Below are positions 29,831-40,270 of a stretch of 64,000 nt of DNA, piece after piece. Origin of the DNA: Candidatus Peregrinibacteria bacterium GW2011_GWC2_39_14 (GTDB lineage: Bacteria > Patescibacteriota > Gracilibacteria > UBA1369 > UBA12463). The number at the start of each line of letters is the position of its first letter. The stretch's first letter is position 1. The position numbers and the translations under genes were made by a program. The stretch lies in the NCBI GenBank assembly GCA_000993595.1, contig LBWJ01000011.1, positions 36,001 through 100,000 of the forward strand, read 5' to 3'. Below the pieces are notes generated by a model, which was given only the letters and a program-made list of their open reading frames with translations, was not told the origin of the DNA and searched no databases.

Positions 29831-31146
29831 ATACACCAAAAATAGCCGTCGTCCTCTTCCCCGGAACAAACTGCGAACTCGAAGCGGTAAGAGCCTGCAA
29901 AAGAGTTGGGATGAATGCTGAAATATTAAGATGGAACGAAGACGCTGATCTAAAAGCATATGACGGATTTATTTTACCCGGCGGATTTGCATATGAAGAC
30001 CGCGGAAGATCGGGGATCATTGCATCAAAAGACCCGGTAATTTCACAAATCATCAAAGAAGCGTCAAAAGGAAAACCGTTAATCGGAATATGCAACGGCG
30101 CGCAAATGCTTGTTGAATCAGGCATAATCCCGGGACTTGAAGGTAAAAAACTTGAAATGGCACTTGCCTGGAACGAGAGAATAAAAAATAACGAAATTTT
30201 AGGAATTGGCTTTTACAACGATTGGATTTACTTAAAATCAGACGCACAAGCAGGAAGATGCGCATTCAATATGTTTGATAAAAAAACATTAATCAAATGC
30301 CCTGTTGCTCATGGCGAAGGCCGGTATATGACGCAAGACAAAGCACTTTTAAAAACGCTTATAGAAAACGAACAAACAATTTTCAGATATTGCGATGAAA
30401 ACGGAAAATTTATAAACGAATTTCCGATAAATCCAAATAATGCAATCCACAGCCTCGCAGGCGTTTGCAATGCGGATGGAAACATCATGGCTTTGATGCC
30501 ACATCCGGAAAGAACAACAAATGGTGACCCCGTGTTTGCATCAATGAGAAAATACATAACAGGCGAATTCAAAATAACGGCACCATTATCCGCAAAAAAG
30601 AAATACAAAGGCGAATTCAGAGAAGAAAAAATCACAAAATACGATGAAAAATACGATATCGAAATGCTTGTTGAATTAATAATCACAGATAATGAAGAAC
30701 GCACAATTGAAAACGCATTAAAAGACATGGGATTCATTGGAATTCAACTTAAAAAATATTCATATTTTGGAATAAAAACAGAAGGGAAAACGGATAAAAA
30801 ATCGCTAATTATTGAAGCTATAAAATCCGGAGAATTAATTAACACAAATAAAGAATTGCCATACATCAAAATCGACGGAATTTGGCATGAATATGACGCA
30901 AATCAGGGACTCGTCGAATCAAAGTTCCAAGACGGTTTTGAAATGGCGTATTTTGTTTTTGAAAGAAATAACTACGTAGGAAAAAGCGCAATGTCAGGAC
31001 TTAAAGAACACTTTGGAATAAAAAATATCTCAGAAGTTAAAAAAGGATTGCTTTGGGTTCTCAAAAACGAACCAAGGAATATAAACGCAATTCTTGAAAC
31101 TCATATTTTTCACAATCCTCATTCAAGCTTAATTTACTCAAAATAA
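29827..31146 (+). CDS. purQ: Phosphoribosylformylglycinamidine synthase glutaminase subunit (PurQ) with a C-terminal extension
   Basis: VVLFPGTNCELEA, GICNGAQMLVESG, MPHPERT; about 170 extra C-terminal residues. Confidence 0.88.
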   Translation: MNTPKIAVVLFPGTNCELEAVRACKRVGMNAEILRWNEDADLKAYDGFILPGGFAYEDRGRSGIIASKDPVISQIIKEASKGKPLIGICNGAQMLVESGIIPGLEGKKLEMALAWNERIKNNEILGIGFYNDWIYLKSDAQAGRCAFNMFDKKTLIKCPVAHGEGRYMTQDKALLKTLIENEQTIFRYCDENGKFINEFPINPNNAIHSLAGVCNADGNIMALMPHPERTTNGDPVFASMRKYITGEFKITAPLSAKKKYKGEFREEKITKYDEKYDIEMLVELIITDNEERTIENALKDMGFIGIQLKKYSYFGIKTEGKTDKKSLIIEAIKSGELINTNKELPYIKIDGIWHEYDANQGLVESKFQDGFEMAYFVFERNNYVGKSAMSGLKEHFGIKNISEVKKGLLWVLKNEPRNINAILETHIFHNPHSSLIYSK

Positions 31147-31147
31147 T

Positions 31148-32926
31148 ATGTGCGGAATTTTCGCTTATTACGGACCAAAAACCAATGCGGGCAAAATCCT
31201 CGTGCAAGGACTCAAGAGCCTTGAATATCGCGGATATGACTCATGGGGAATCGCATGCAAAAACGATAGCGATATCGCAATTTACAAACGAACCGGAAAA
31301 ATCGGTGACATCACTTCCCTTCCAAAAGAAATTTGCGGACAAACAACGATTGCAATCGGACATTCAAGATGGGCAACACACGGCGGAGTTACAAGAGAAA
31401 ACGCGCATCCACATTCAACAGAAGATAATGAAGTCGTCTTAATACACAACGGAATTTTTGAAAATTATTTGGAAGTTAAAAAACAACTTATAAAGCGCGA
31501 ACACAAATTTAAATCTGAAACCGACACAGAGGTTATAGCGCATCTGATTCAGGAAAATCTAGATAAAGAGGGTTTGGAAGAGAGCGTCAGAAAAGCAATT
31601 TTAAAAATCGAAGGAAGATATGCAATCGTCGTAATTTGCAAAAAAGAAAACAAAATTATTGCGGCAAGACGCGGATCTCCGCTAATCGTTGGCGTCGGCA
31701 AAAACAAAGAATTCTATATCGCTTCCGACATTCCGGCATTCTTGAAATATACAAATAAAGTCATGTATTTGGACAACAACCAAATGGTCGTTTTAAGCGA
31801 TGCAAAAGCCAAATTCTATGAACTCACAAACAAAAAAGAAATAAAAAAACGCATAGTTGAAATAACTTGGAACCCGGAAAGCGCAGAAAAAGGCGAATAT
31901 TCGCATTTCATGATAAAAGAAATCATGGAACAAAAAGAAACTTTATATCGCGTTTTGAATCAAGACGATAAAATCATCAAACGTGCGGCAGGAATGATAA
32001 ATAAAGCCGTTGGAACGTATTTTATCGGATGTGGAACAGCGGGAAAGGTTTGCTTAACCGGTGAATATATATTTTCCGAAATCGCACACAAACACATAAA
32101 CTCAACATTTGGTTCGGAATTTCCGGCACATCACCACTTCATAACAAATAAAACGCTTATCGTTGGCGTTTCACAAAGTGGAGAAACCGCAGACACACTT
32201 GAAGCAATTGAAATCGCAAAAGAGAAAAAAGCTAAAGTTCTATCGATTGTAAACGTAGAAACGTCATCAATGGCACAAATGTCCAACATGGTAGTCCCGA
32301 CAAAATGCGGTCCGGAAAAGGCAGTGGCATCAACAAAGGTCACAACCGCGCAACTTGGAGTAATCACGCTTCTCGCATACGCATGCGCAGGAAGATTGAA
32401 TGATGGAAAAACCTTGCTCCTTGAAACTGCCGGAAAAATAAACGACATGTTAAATCCACGTTACGAAGAGCACATTTCAAAACTCGCACAAAAACTGCAA
32501 AATTTTGAAAGCATGTACATAATCGGTCGCGGATCAAACTATCCAATGGCGCTTGAATCAGCGATAAAACTGCAAGAAGTTTCATATATTCACGCAGAAG
32601 GATTTGCGGGCGGCGAACTAAAACACGGCCCAATTGCACTTATTCAAAAAGGTACTCCGTGCATTGTTTTATGCGCAAACGATGAAAATAAAAAAGCGAT
32701 TTTAAGCAACGCTATGGAGGTTAAAGCCCGCGGAGGTTATATAATCGGCGTTTCTCCAATCAATGAAGACGTTTTTGATTACTGGATTCGCGTTCCGGAC
32801 GTTTCAACTGCATCCCCTATCGTAAATATTATTCCTGTCCAAATTTTGGCATACAAACTTGCGTTACTGCGCAAAAACAACCCCGACATGCCAAGAAATC
32901 TAGCAAAAAGTGTTACTGTGAAGTAA
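31148..32926 (+). CDS. glmS: Glutamine--fructose-6-phosphate aminotransferase
   Basis: MCGIFAYYG, LEYRGYDSWGIA, GHSRWATHGG, two SIS domains, ending NLAKSVTVK. Confidence 0.97.
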   Translation: MCGIFAYYGPKTNAGKILVQGLKSLEYRGYDSWGIACKNDSDIAIYKRTGKIGDITSLPKEICGQTTIAIGHSRWATHGGVTRENAHPHSTEDNEVVLIHNGIFENYLEVKKQLIKREHKFKSETDTEVIAHLIQENLDKEGLEESVRKAILKIEGRYAIVVICKKENKIIAARRGSPLIVGVGKNKEFYIASDIPAFLKYTNKVMYLDNNQMVVLSDAKAKFYELTNKKEIKKRIVEITWNPESAEKGEYSHFMIKEIMEQKETLYRVLNQDDKIIKRAAGMINKAVGTYFIGCGTAGKVCLTGEYIFSEIAHKHINSTFGSEFPAHHHFITNKTLIVGVSQSGETADTLEAIEIAKEKKAKVLSIVNVETSSMAQMSNMVVPTKCGPEKAVASTKVTTAQLGVITLLAYACAGRLNDGKTLLLETAGKINDMLNPRYEEHISKLAQKLQNFESMYIIGRGSNYPMALESAIKLQEVSYIHAEGFAGGELKHGPIALIQKGTPCIVLCANDENKKAILSNAMEVKARGGYIIGVSPINEDVFDYWIRVPDVSTASPIVNIIPVQILAYKLALLRKNNPDMPRNLAKSVTVK

Positions 32927-32995
32927 AACGTTGCGAAGCAACACCTAAACCTTTACTTTCGTCAAGGGTATTTCCAAGCCAAAACACAAAAATTA

Positions 32996-33004
32996 TGCTA
33001 AAAT
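32996..33004 (+). promoter_or_regulatory. Extended -10 TGCTAAAAT upstream of pyk
   Basis: ATTATGCTAAAATATAAGG. Confidence 0.45.
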
Positions 33005-33047
33005 ATAAGGAATAAGTTAGACGTAAAATCTCATACACAAAACAAAA

Positions 33048-34451
33048 ATGATAAAGAAAAACACAAAAATCATTGCAACTCTTGGTCCTGCCTCAAGTTC
33101 AGCACATATTCTCAAGCAAATGGTTCATGCAGGCATGAATGTCGTCAGGCTAAATTTTTCACATGGAAAATACTCGGAATTCAAAGATTTGATTCAAAAA
33201 ATCAGACAAGTTTCACTTGAAACAGGCGTGCCAATCGCAATTATGCAAGATCTGCAAGGCCCAAAAATCAGAATTGGAGAAATGCCGGAACAAGGAATAA
33301 CAATCAAAAAAGGCGCAAAAATCATACTCACAACAAAAAATATAATCGGAAATAGCAAAATGTTTCCGGTTCAATATAAAAAACTTCCAAAAGAAGTAAA
33401 ACGCGGCGATATCATCCTCATTGACGACGGAACAATTGAGCTTGAAGTCATTTACGACAGATTCCAGAATATTTATTGCAAAGTTTTAAAAGGCGGAACT
33501 GTAAAAACGCACAAAGGAATAAACGTGCCGGGCGTCACAATCAGCGCAGACCCAATCACAACAAAAGATAAAAAAGACGCGATTTTTGGAATAAAAAACG
33601 ACGTGGACTACATCGCGCTTTCGTTTGTTAAATGCGCAAATGACATCGTCAGGCTCAAAAAATTAATAGCGAAACATCACAGCAAAGCAAAAGTCATCGC
33701 TAAAATTGAAAGACCTGAAGCTGTCCGAAACCTAAAAAATATCATGAAAGTCGCGGATGGAGTTATGGTCGCACGTGGCGATCTTGGCGTTGAAATGCCT
33801 GCGGAAACCGTTCCATTAACACAAAAACGCATAATTCACCTCGCAAATTTATATGGAAAACCGGTTATCACCGCTACACAAATTCTTCAATCCATGGTTG
33901 AAAATGCAACACCAACACGCGCCGAAATTTCCGATGCCGCAAATGCTGTTTTTGACCACACAGACGCAATGATGCTTTCAAATGAAACTGCGATCGGAAA
34001 ATACCCTGTTGATGCGGTAAAAACGCTTTCAAAAGTCGCAAGCGTTGTTGAAAAAAATCTTCAAAAAGACCACGATCTTTTACCAACTCAAAAAAATCTC
34101 AATCTTCCGGTTTCAAACGCAACGGCTTTAAACGCTTCAAAACTGGCAATTGATATAAACGCGGATGCAATAGTTGCAGTAACATTAACCGGATTCACGG
34201 CACAACAAATCTCAAGACATCGCATATACATCCCAATAATCGCAATCACAGAAGATGAAAAAACAAAGAATCAACTCGCGCTTGTTTGGGGAATAAATCC
34301 AATAATTTTGCATAAAATAGACATCAAAAACGCAACGCAGGAAGTGAGAAACATTCTTATTAAGAAAAATCTCGTTCAAAAAGGAAATAAAATTGTTATA
34401 GTAATAAATGCAAGCAAAGACGAAAAATTAATAAATACAATTTCTATTTAA
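33048..34451 (+). CDS. pyk: Pyruvate kinase
   Basis: KIIATLGPASS, MQDLQGPKIRIG, ARGDLGVEMP, ATQILQSMVENATPTRAEISDAANAVFD. Confidence 0.97.
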   Translation: MIKKNTKIIATLGPASSSAHILKQMVHAGMNVVRLNFSHGKYSEFKDLIQKIRQVSLETGVPIAIMQDLQGPKIRIGEMPEQGITIKKGAKIILTTKNIIGNSKMFPVQYKKLPKEVKRGDIILIDDGTIELEVIYDRFQNIYCKVLKGGTVKTHKGINVPGVTISADPITTKDKKDAIFGIKNDVDYIALSFVKCANDIVRLKKLIAKHHSKAKVIAKIERPEAVRNLKNIMKVADGVMVARGDLGVEMPAETVPLTQKRIIHLANLYGKPVITATQILQSMVENATPTRAEISDAANAVFDHTDAMMLSNETAIGKYPVDAVKTLSKVASVVEKNLQKDHDLLPTQKNLNLPVSNATALNASKLAIDINADAIVAVTLTGFTAQQISRHRIYIPIIAITEDEKTKNQLALVWGINPIILHKIDIKNATQEVRNILIKKNLVQKGNKIVIVINASKDEKLINTISI

Positions 34452-34452
34452 A

Positions 34453-34941
34453 ATGAGAATAATAGGCATAGATCCGGGCACAACAATCATTGGATTCGGC
34501 ATAATAGAAACCTCAAAACAAACCTGCAAACTGCTCGATTATGGATGCATAAGAACAAAACCAAATGCCCCGCTTGAAATAAAATTATCAGAAATCGCAA
34601 TGGACCTCACAAAAATTATAAAACTCTGGAAGCCAAAAAAAGCCGCAATAGAAAGGCTTTTCTTCACAAAAAATGTTAAAACCGCAATTTCAGTCGCACA
34701 CGCACGCGGCGTAATTTTGGAAACACTACACTCAAAAGGAGTCGAAATCACCGAATATACCCCGCAACAGATCAAGTCAAATATTTGCGGATATGGGAAA
34801 GCCGGAAAAGAAAACGTACAAAAAATGGTTCAAATTATTTTTGGGTTAAAAAACCCACCAAAACCTGATGATGCGGCAGACGCAATCGCAGCCGCATTCT
34901 CACTCGCAAACTCGCTAAAGCTAACAGAAATAAAATGTTAA
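34453..34941 (+). CDS. ruvC: Crossover junction endodeoxyribonuclease RuvC
   Basis: RIIGIDPGTTIIGFGI, AIERLFFTKNVKTAISVAHARG, DAADAIAAAF. Confidence 0.96.
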   Translation: MRIIGIDPGTTIIGFGIIETSKQTCKLLDYGCIRTKPNAPLEIKLSEIAMDLTKIIKLWKPKKAAIERLFFTKNVKTAISVAHARGVILETLHSKGVEITEYTPQQIKSNICGYGKAGKENVQKMVQIIFGLKNPPKPDDAADAIAAAFSLANSLKLTEIKC

Positions 34942-36401
34942 AGAAAAATAAAAAATGGATATTACCGGCAATACTAATCGTTGGATTTGGACTTAATCTT
35001 GCGTATATTTTTAAGATTCCACCGTTCCGCGACAATGACGCAGGCATACAAATTCAAACGTTCAGAGTGGCGCAACCACAAAACACAAAACCAATTCAAA
35101 CTCCGCTAATAAACACATCAAAAAGCGTTTACGAATCGTACAACTCTTTAATGAAAGAAGGTAACACGCTAAATTCAAAAGGACGTTTTGCGTTTGCAAT
35201 AAATTCATATAGAAAAGCGGCAAACACAATGCCGGGCTCAATCGATCCTGTTATGAAAATTGGAACGATTTATTTAACGCAAAAGGATCCCGCAAAAGCA
35301 CGTGAAACGTTCGAAGAAGTGCTTCATATGGGCTCAAATGACTTTGAAGCAAAGTTAAACATTGGTCGCACATATTTGATGGAAGGCAATATTGGCGAAG
35401 CAAGCAAATCTTTTGAACAACTCGACCCAAAAGAAGAAATAGTCGCATATTACGAAGGAATAATCGCAATTTATCTTGGAGAATATGAAAAAGGAAAAAC
35501 ACTTCTTGCAACAATAAATACAGATGCAAAACTTAAAGGGAAAGCTCAAGGATTTTTAAATGCATTCGCTGAATTTTCAAAATTTGAAGGCGGACAAATA
35601 TCACATTTAAAAACACTTATAGCAAAAGCATTAATAAGCGCAGAAGAAAACACAATGGCAACACAACTGCTTTCCGACGTTATAAAAAGCAAAAAAGATT
35701 ATAGGGACGCGTGGATTTTACTTGGATATGCATATTTAAATAACAACAACGCAAGTGATGCATCGCAAGCGCTTGAAGAAGCCAAAAAACTCGATCCTGC
35801 AAAAGCCGAAACATTATTCTTCTTAGGACTTTCTTATTTCGCAGAAAATAAAATCGATAATGCAATCGTGCATCTTGAAGCAGCAATTCAAAAAGGATTT
35901 GAACCAAAAATTCAAGCTCATCAAAAACTCGCGGAACTTTATTTCTTGAAAAAAGATTATGAAAAATCCGCAAAAGCATATGAAACGGTTTTGGGAATAA
36001 ATAGTGGAAATGTTGATTATTTTGTTCGACCAATTTGGATTTATATCGAAAAGTTGAATAATCCAAAAGCCGCTCTTGAGCTCGCAAAACTCGCATTAAA
36101 AGCACATCCAAACAGCGCAATGGCATACAATCTTCTTGGATGGGCAAACATTGTAAATAAAGATTATAAATCCGCAAAACAAAACCTGGATAAAGCGCTT
36201 GCGCTTGCCCCTTCCATGTCCGCAATATATTTAAATTTCGGCCAACTTTATGAAGAAATGGAATACCCTTTAACCGCAAAAGATTACTATAAAAAAGCAT
36301 TCACTTTAGATAAAAACACAACTTCTATAGCAACTACGGCCGCAGAAAAGTATAATAAACTTGAAAAGAAAACTTATCAGGCCAATTCATTTAATAGATA
36401 A
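34935..36401 (+). CDS. TPR-repeat membrane-anchored protein
   Basis: N-terminal TM followed by serial tetratricopeptide-like repeats. Confidence 0.88.
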   Translation: MLKKNKKWILPAILIVGFGLNLAYIFKIPPFRDNDAGIQIQTFRVAQPQNTKPIQTPLINTSKSVYESYNSLMKEGNTLNSKGRFAFAINSYRKAANTMPGSIDPVMKIGTIYLTQKDPAKARETFEEVLHMGSNDFEAKLNIGRTYLMEGNIGEASKSFEQLDPKEEIVAYYEGIIAIYLGEYEKGKTLLATINTDAKLKGKAQGFLNAFAEFSKFEGGQISHLKTLIAKALISAEENTMATQLLSDVIKSKKDYRDAWILLGYAYLNNNNASDASQALEEAKKLDPAKAETLFFLGLSYFAENKIDNAIVHLEAAIQKGFEPKIQAHQKLAELYFLKKDYEKSAKAYETVLGINSGNVDYFVRPIWIYIEKLNNPKAALELAKLALKAHPNSAMAYNLLGWANIVNKDYKSAKQNLDKALALAPSMSAIYLNFGQLYEEMEYPLTAKDYYKKAFTLDKNTTSIATTAAEKYNKLEKKTYQANSFNR

Positions 36402-36409
36402 AATACAAA

Positions 36410-37240
36410 ATGGATATATTCCTCTCAATAATTACCTTCTATCTGGGAGCAAGTTTAGGAAGTTTTTTAAGCGTAATAATTTATAGACACAAGAAAAACA
36501 AGAAAGGAATTTTGTTTGGCAGATCATCTTGCCCAAAATGCGGAAAAACACTTGCAGCGCTCGATTTAATTCCCGTCTTAAGCTTTGTATTTACACTTGG
36601 AAGATGCCGTAATTGCAAAAAAAGAATTTCACCACATTACGTTTTGATCGAACTTTTAACAGGCGTGATTTTTGCAATGCTTTATTTTCAATTGCCATTT
36701 TTATCATTCGGAACACGCGCCCTTACATTCAGCTTAAACAACACGATTTTCTATATTTACGGAGCAATAATTTGCGTGCTTTTAATCGGAATATTTTTCT
36801 ATGATTTATTATACAAAGAAATTCCGGACATGTTCACATATACGGGAATAGTCCTCGCAATTTTAGCAGGCGTAGCAAACGAAATAACACATTTGCAGAT
36901 CAACTTCCCTACTCCGTCCATAAAAGACATGGTTTATGCGGTTGTTTTTGCATTCTTGATTTTTGAAGGACAAAGAATCCTTTCAAAAGGAAAATGGATT
37001 GGACTCGGAGATTCAATTCTTGGCTTTATGATGGCGTTAGTCCTTGGATGGCAACTTTTTATCGCAGCCGTATTCATCGCTTATGCGCTCGGATCGATTA
37101 TAAGCATTTTAATGATGTCTTTTGGAAAAGCGGGCTTAAAAACCGCAATTCCATTTGGACCATTCTTGGTTACGGGGGCCCTTACGGCAATATTTTTCGG
37201 AAACTTTTTAATTTCAACTTATTTCAATTATGCCTACTGA
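36410..37240 (+). CDS. pilD: Prepilin peptidase (A24 family)
   Basis: GASLGSFLSVIIYR, CPKCGKTL...CRNCKKRIS zinc motif, multiple TM segments, GLGDSILGFM. Confidence 0.92.
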   Translation: MDIFLSIITFYLGASLGSFLSVIIYRHKKNKKGILFGRSSCPKCGKTLAALDLIPVLSFVFTLGRCRNCKKRISPHYVLIELLTGVIFAMLYFQLPFLSFGTRALTFSLNNTIFYIYGAIICVLLIGIFFYDLLYKEIPDMFTYTGIVLAILAGVANEITHLQINFPTPSIKDMVYAVVFAFLIFEGQRILSKGKWIGLGDSILGFMMALVLGWQLFIAAVFIAYALGSIISILMMSFGKAGLKTAIPFGPFLVTGALTAIFFGNFLISTYFNYAY

Positions 37241-38750
37241 AAATAAAATAATGCTAATTATCATGGACGGCTACGGCGAAGGAAAAGATTATCCCGGTAA
37301 CGCCATAACGCGCGCAAATGCGCCTTTCATGGAAACACTACGCAAAAAATACAAACATACACTTGTTAAAACAGATAGCGAAGATGTTGGTGAACCACCT
37401 CATACGCAAGGTGGAAGCGAAGTTGGACATTTTACAATCGGTGCCGGAAGAATTGTTTGGCAAACTCTTGAAGAAATTAATCAATCAATCAAATCAGGCG
37501 AATTCTTTAAAGACAAATTTTTACGTGAAGCCGCAAAAAACTGCGAAATAAATAATTCCGCATTCCATATTTTTGGAATGATCTCGGATCAGGGCGTTCA
37601 TAGTGACATACATCATCTTTTTGCACTTTTAAAATTTGCAAAAATGCGCGGTCTTAAAAAAGTCTATATTCACGCAATCACAGATGGTCGCGACGTTCCG
37701 GAGCATTCTGCAAAAAAATACATAGAAATGATTCAAAAGAAAATCAAAGAATACGGCATTGGCAAAATCGCAACAATAATAGGCAGATATTACGCAATGG
37801 ATAGAGACACAAATTGGGATCGTACAAAAATCGCGCACGACCTTTATGTAAGCGGAAAAGGCACGTTTGAGCCAAATCCAATGAAAGCAATTGATAAAGC
37901 GGAAAAGCTTGGCGCGGAAACCGATTATTACATCGGCCCAATGCTTATCGATAAAAACGGCTTAATAAAAAATGAAGACAGCGTTATTTTCTTCAACTAT
38001 CGCACGGATCGCGCAAGACAAATTGCAAAGGCATTCATAAAACGCGCGTTTAAAGATTTCGAACCTTCAAAAAGGGTAAATCCTGAATTTGTATGTTTTG
38101 GACCATATTCAAATCGCGCGCCTGTCATGTTCCCTGCTCCAATTGTAAAAAATAATCTCAATGAAGTGCTTGTTAAAAATAAAATTCCACAGCTCAGAAT
38201 AGCCGAAACCGAAAAATACGCACACGTAACATATTTTTTTAACAGCCAAATAAAAACGCAATTTCCATACGAAAAATGGACTTTAATTCGTTCACCAAAA
38301 TGCCCTTCTTATGCGGATAAACCGGAAATGAGCGCGCCTGAAGTAACAAAAAAACTAATTTCAGAGATTAAAAATAACGACTATGGATTTATACTTTTAA
38401 ACTTCGCAAATTGCGATCTCGTCGGCCATTCAGGTGTTTTTGAAGCCACAAAAAAAGCGGTTGAAACGCTTGACGTTTGCCTAAAACAAATCGTTCCAAT
38501 CGCACAAAAACTCGGCTATGACATTTTAATCACAGGCGATCACGGCAATGCCGAATACATGCTTTATCCAAATGGCGATCCTTGCCCTTCTCACACTACA
38601 AATCCAACAATTTTCCTTGTTGTATCGGATAAAATAAAAAATCCAAAATTGCGTAAAGGTGGCGGCCTAAAAGACATTGCTCCAACGGTTTTGAAACTGC
38701 TCAAAGTCAAACAGCCAAAAGAAATGACGGGAAAGAGCTTGATTATTTAA
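37230..38750 (+). CDS. gpmI: 2,3-bisphosphoglycerate-independent phosphoglycerate mutase
   Basis: MLIIMDGYGEG, GGSEVGHFTIGAGR, HAITDGRDVP, ITGDHGNAEYM. Confidence 0.96.
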   Translation: MPTENKIMLIIMDGYGEGKDYPGNAITRANAPFMETLRKKYKHTLVKTDSEDVGEPPHTQGGSEVGHFTIGAGRIVWQTLEEINQSIKSGEFFKDKFLREAAKNCEINNSAFHIFGMISDQGVHSDIHHLFALLKFAKMRGLKKVYIHAITDGRDVPEHSAKKYIEMIQKKIKEYGIGKIATIIGRYYAMDRDTNWDRTKIAHDLYVSGKGTFEPNPMKAIDKAEKLGAETDYYIGPMLIDKNGLIKNEDSVIFFNYRTDRARQIAKAFIKRAFKDFEPSKRVNPEFVCFGPYSNRAPVMFPAPIVKNNLNEVLVKNKIPQLRIAETEKYAHVTYFFNSQIKTQFPYEKWTLIRSPKCPSYADKPEMSAPEVTKKLISEIKNNDYGFILLNFANCDLVGHSGVFEATKKAVETLDVCLKQIVPIAQKLGYDILITGDHGNAEYMLYPNGDPCPSHTTNPTIFLVVSDKIKNPKLRKGGGLKDIAPTVLKLLKVKQPKEMTGKSLII

Positions 38751-38779
38751 TATCTAAATTAGCGCCGACCTGGCTTCTA

Positions 38780-38788
38780 TGCTAAAAT
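38780..38788 (+). promoter_or_regulatory. Extended -10 TGCTAAAAT upstream of manC
   Basis: TTCTATGCTAAAATCC, ATG 20 nt downstream. Confidence 0.45.
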
Positions 38789-38808
38789 CCTTTCAGTAAA
38801 TTTCTATT

Positions 38809-39837
38809 ATGAAAGCAATCATTTTAGCAGGCGGCGGCGGAACGAGGCTTTGGCCTTTATCTCGCGAAAGCAAGCCAAAACAATTTCAAAAACTAATCAC
38901 AAACCAAACTCTTCTTGAAGATACGCTCGACCGTTTGGATTTTTTGAAACCAAAAGATATTTTCATAGCCACAAGCAAGGCTTATGCAGGTGAAGTTACG
39001 GAAATCGCGCTTAAAAAAGGAATCAAAGAAAATCAAATCATCGTTGAGCCGGCTTTGCGAGATACGGCGGCATGCATTGGACTTGCGGCAAAACGCATCG
39101 AAAAGGCCTATCCGGGCGAAGTAATGGCAATCATTTACGCTGATCATTTGATAAAAAACAAACAAGAATTCATAGAAAAGTTAAAAGTCGCCGAAAAGCT
39201 AGCGCGCGAAGAAAACACGCTCAACATCATTGAAGTTAAAGCCAAATATCCAAGCACAGCTCTTGGATACGTCAAAATCGGCAAAATGTTAAAAATCGTT
39301 AACGGAACAGAAATATACGCATTTGAAAAATTCACGGAAAAACCAAATAAAAAAACTGCTGAAGAGTATGTCGCATCTTATAAATATCTTTGGAATACAG
39401 GAATTTACGTTTGGAAAACGTCTGTGATACTTCAGGAAATCAAGAAACATATGCCAAAAACATACGATTTGCTTGAAAAAGATTATGAAAAATGCGAAAA
39501 AACTTCAATCGATTACGGCGTAATGGAAAAAATCGATCCGACGCGCGTTCGAATCATTCCGGCAGAACTTGGCTGGAACGACATTGGAACATGGGAAGCA
39601 ATTTATGATGAACTAAACAAAAACGGCCAAAATGTAACAAAAGGCACATACACAGAAATTGATACAGAAAATTCACTTATATACGGAAGTGGCAAAAAAA
39701 TAATCGCAACAATCGGACTTAAAAATATTGTTATAATCGACACGCCGGATGCGCTTTTGGTATGCGATAAATCTCAGAGTGGCAGACTTAAAGAAATCGT
39801 CGAAAAAATCAAAAAAATCAATCCACAATCAACTTAA
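38809..39837 (+). CDS. manC: Mannose-1-phosphate guanylyltransferase
   Basis: AIILAGGGGTRLWPLSRESKPKQF, FTEKPNKKTAEEYV. Confidence 0.93.
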   Translation: MKAIILAGGGGTRLWPLSRESKPKQFQKLITNQTLLEDTLDRLDFLKPKDIFIATSKAYAGEVTEIALKKGIKENQIIVEPALRDTAACIGLAAKRIEKAYPGEVMAIIYADHLIKNKQEFIEKLKVAEKLAREENTLNIIEVKAKYPSTALGYVKIGKMLKIVNGTEIYAFEKFTEKPNKKTAEEYVASYKYLWNTGIYVWKTSVILQEIKKHMPKTYDLLEKDYEKCEKTSIDYGVMEKIDPTRVRIIPAELGWNDIGTWEAIYDELNKNGQNVTKGTYTEIDTENSLIYGSGKKIIATIGLKNIVIIDTPDALLVCDKSQSGRLKEIVEKIKKINPQST

Positions 39838-39840
39838 AAA

Positions 39841-40254
39841 ATGAAAGTTCAAATAAAATTAAAGCCTTGGGGAAAAGAAATCTGGTTCGCACACACAAAG
39901 CAATATGCCGGCAAAATTCTATGCCTAAAAAAAGGACACAGATTTTCCCTTCAATATCATGAAAAAAAGACTGAAACTCAATATATATATAAAGGAAGCG
40001 CAAAATTAACCTTTGGCAACAAAAAAAACAAACTGACAACAAGAATTTTAAAAACTGGTGACAAAATAGATATTCTTCCTTATACTATTCACCGCATCCA
40101 GGCCTTAAGCGATTTGGAGATATTCGAGGTATCAACTCCGGAACTTAATGATGTTGTTAAAATCGAAGATGATTATGGCAGAAACGGCAAAGGAAATAAT
40201 GAAACGCTGGATAAAAAATTAGCAAAAAACCGCTCAACAAAATCTAATAAATAA
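39841..40254 (+). CDS. Cupin-domain mannose-6-phosphate isomerase-like protein
   Basis: KPWGKEIWFA..., HRFSLQYHEKKTETQYIYKGSAKL, IHRIQALSDLEIFEVSTPELNDVVKIEDDYGR. Confidence 0.88.
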   Translation: MKVQIKLKPWGKEIWFAHTKQYAGKILCLKKGHRFSLQYHEKKTETQYIYKGSAKLTFGNKKNKLTTRILKTGDKIDILPYTIHRIQALSDLEIFEVSTPELNDVVKIEDDYGRNGKGNNETLDKKLAKNRSTKSNK

Positions 40255-40270
40255 ATTTAACAAAATCTAT

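Noticed and set aside
35680-36300. 206-aa minus-strand ORF
   Set aside because: Antisense to the TPR gene, low-complexity Leu/Phe/Arg composition, no recognisable motif
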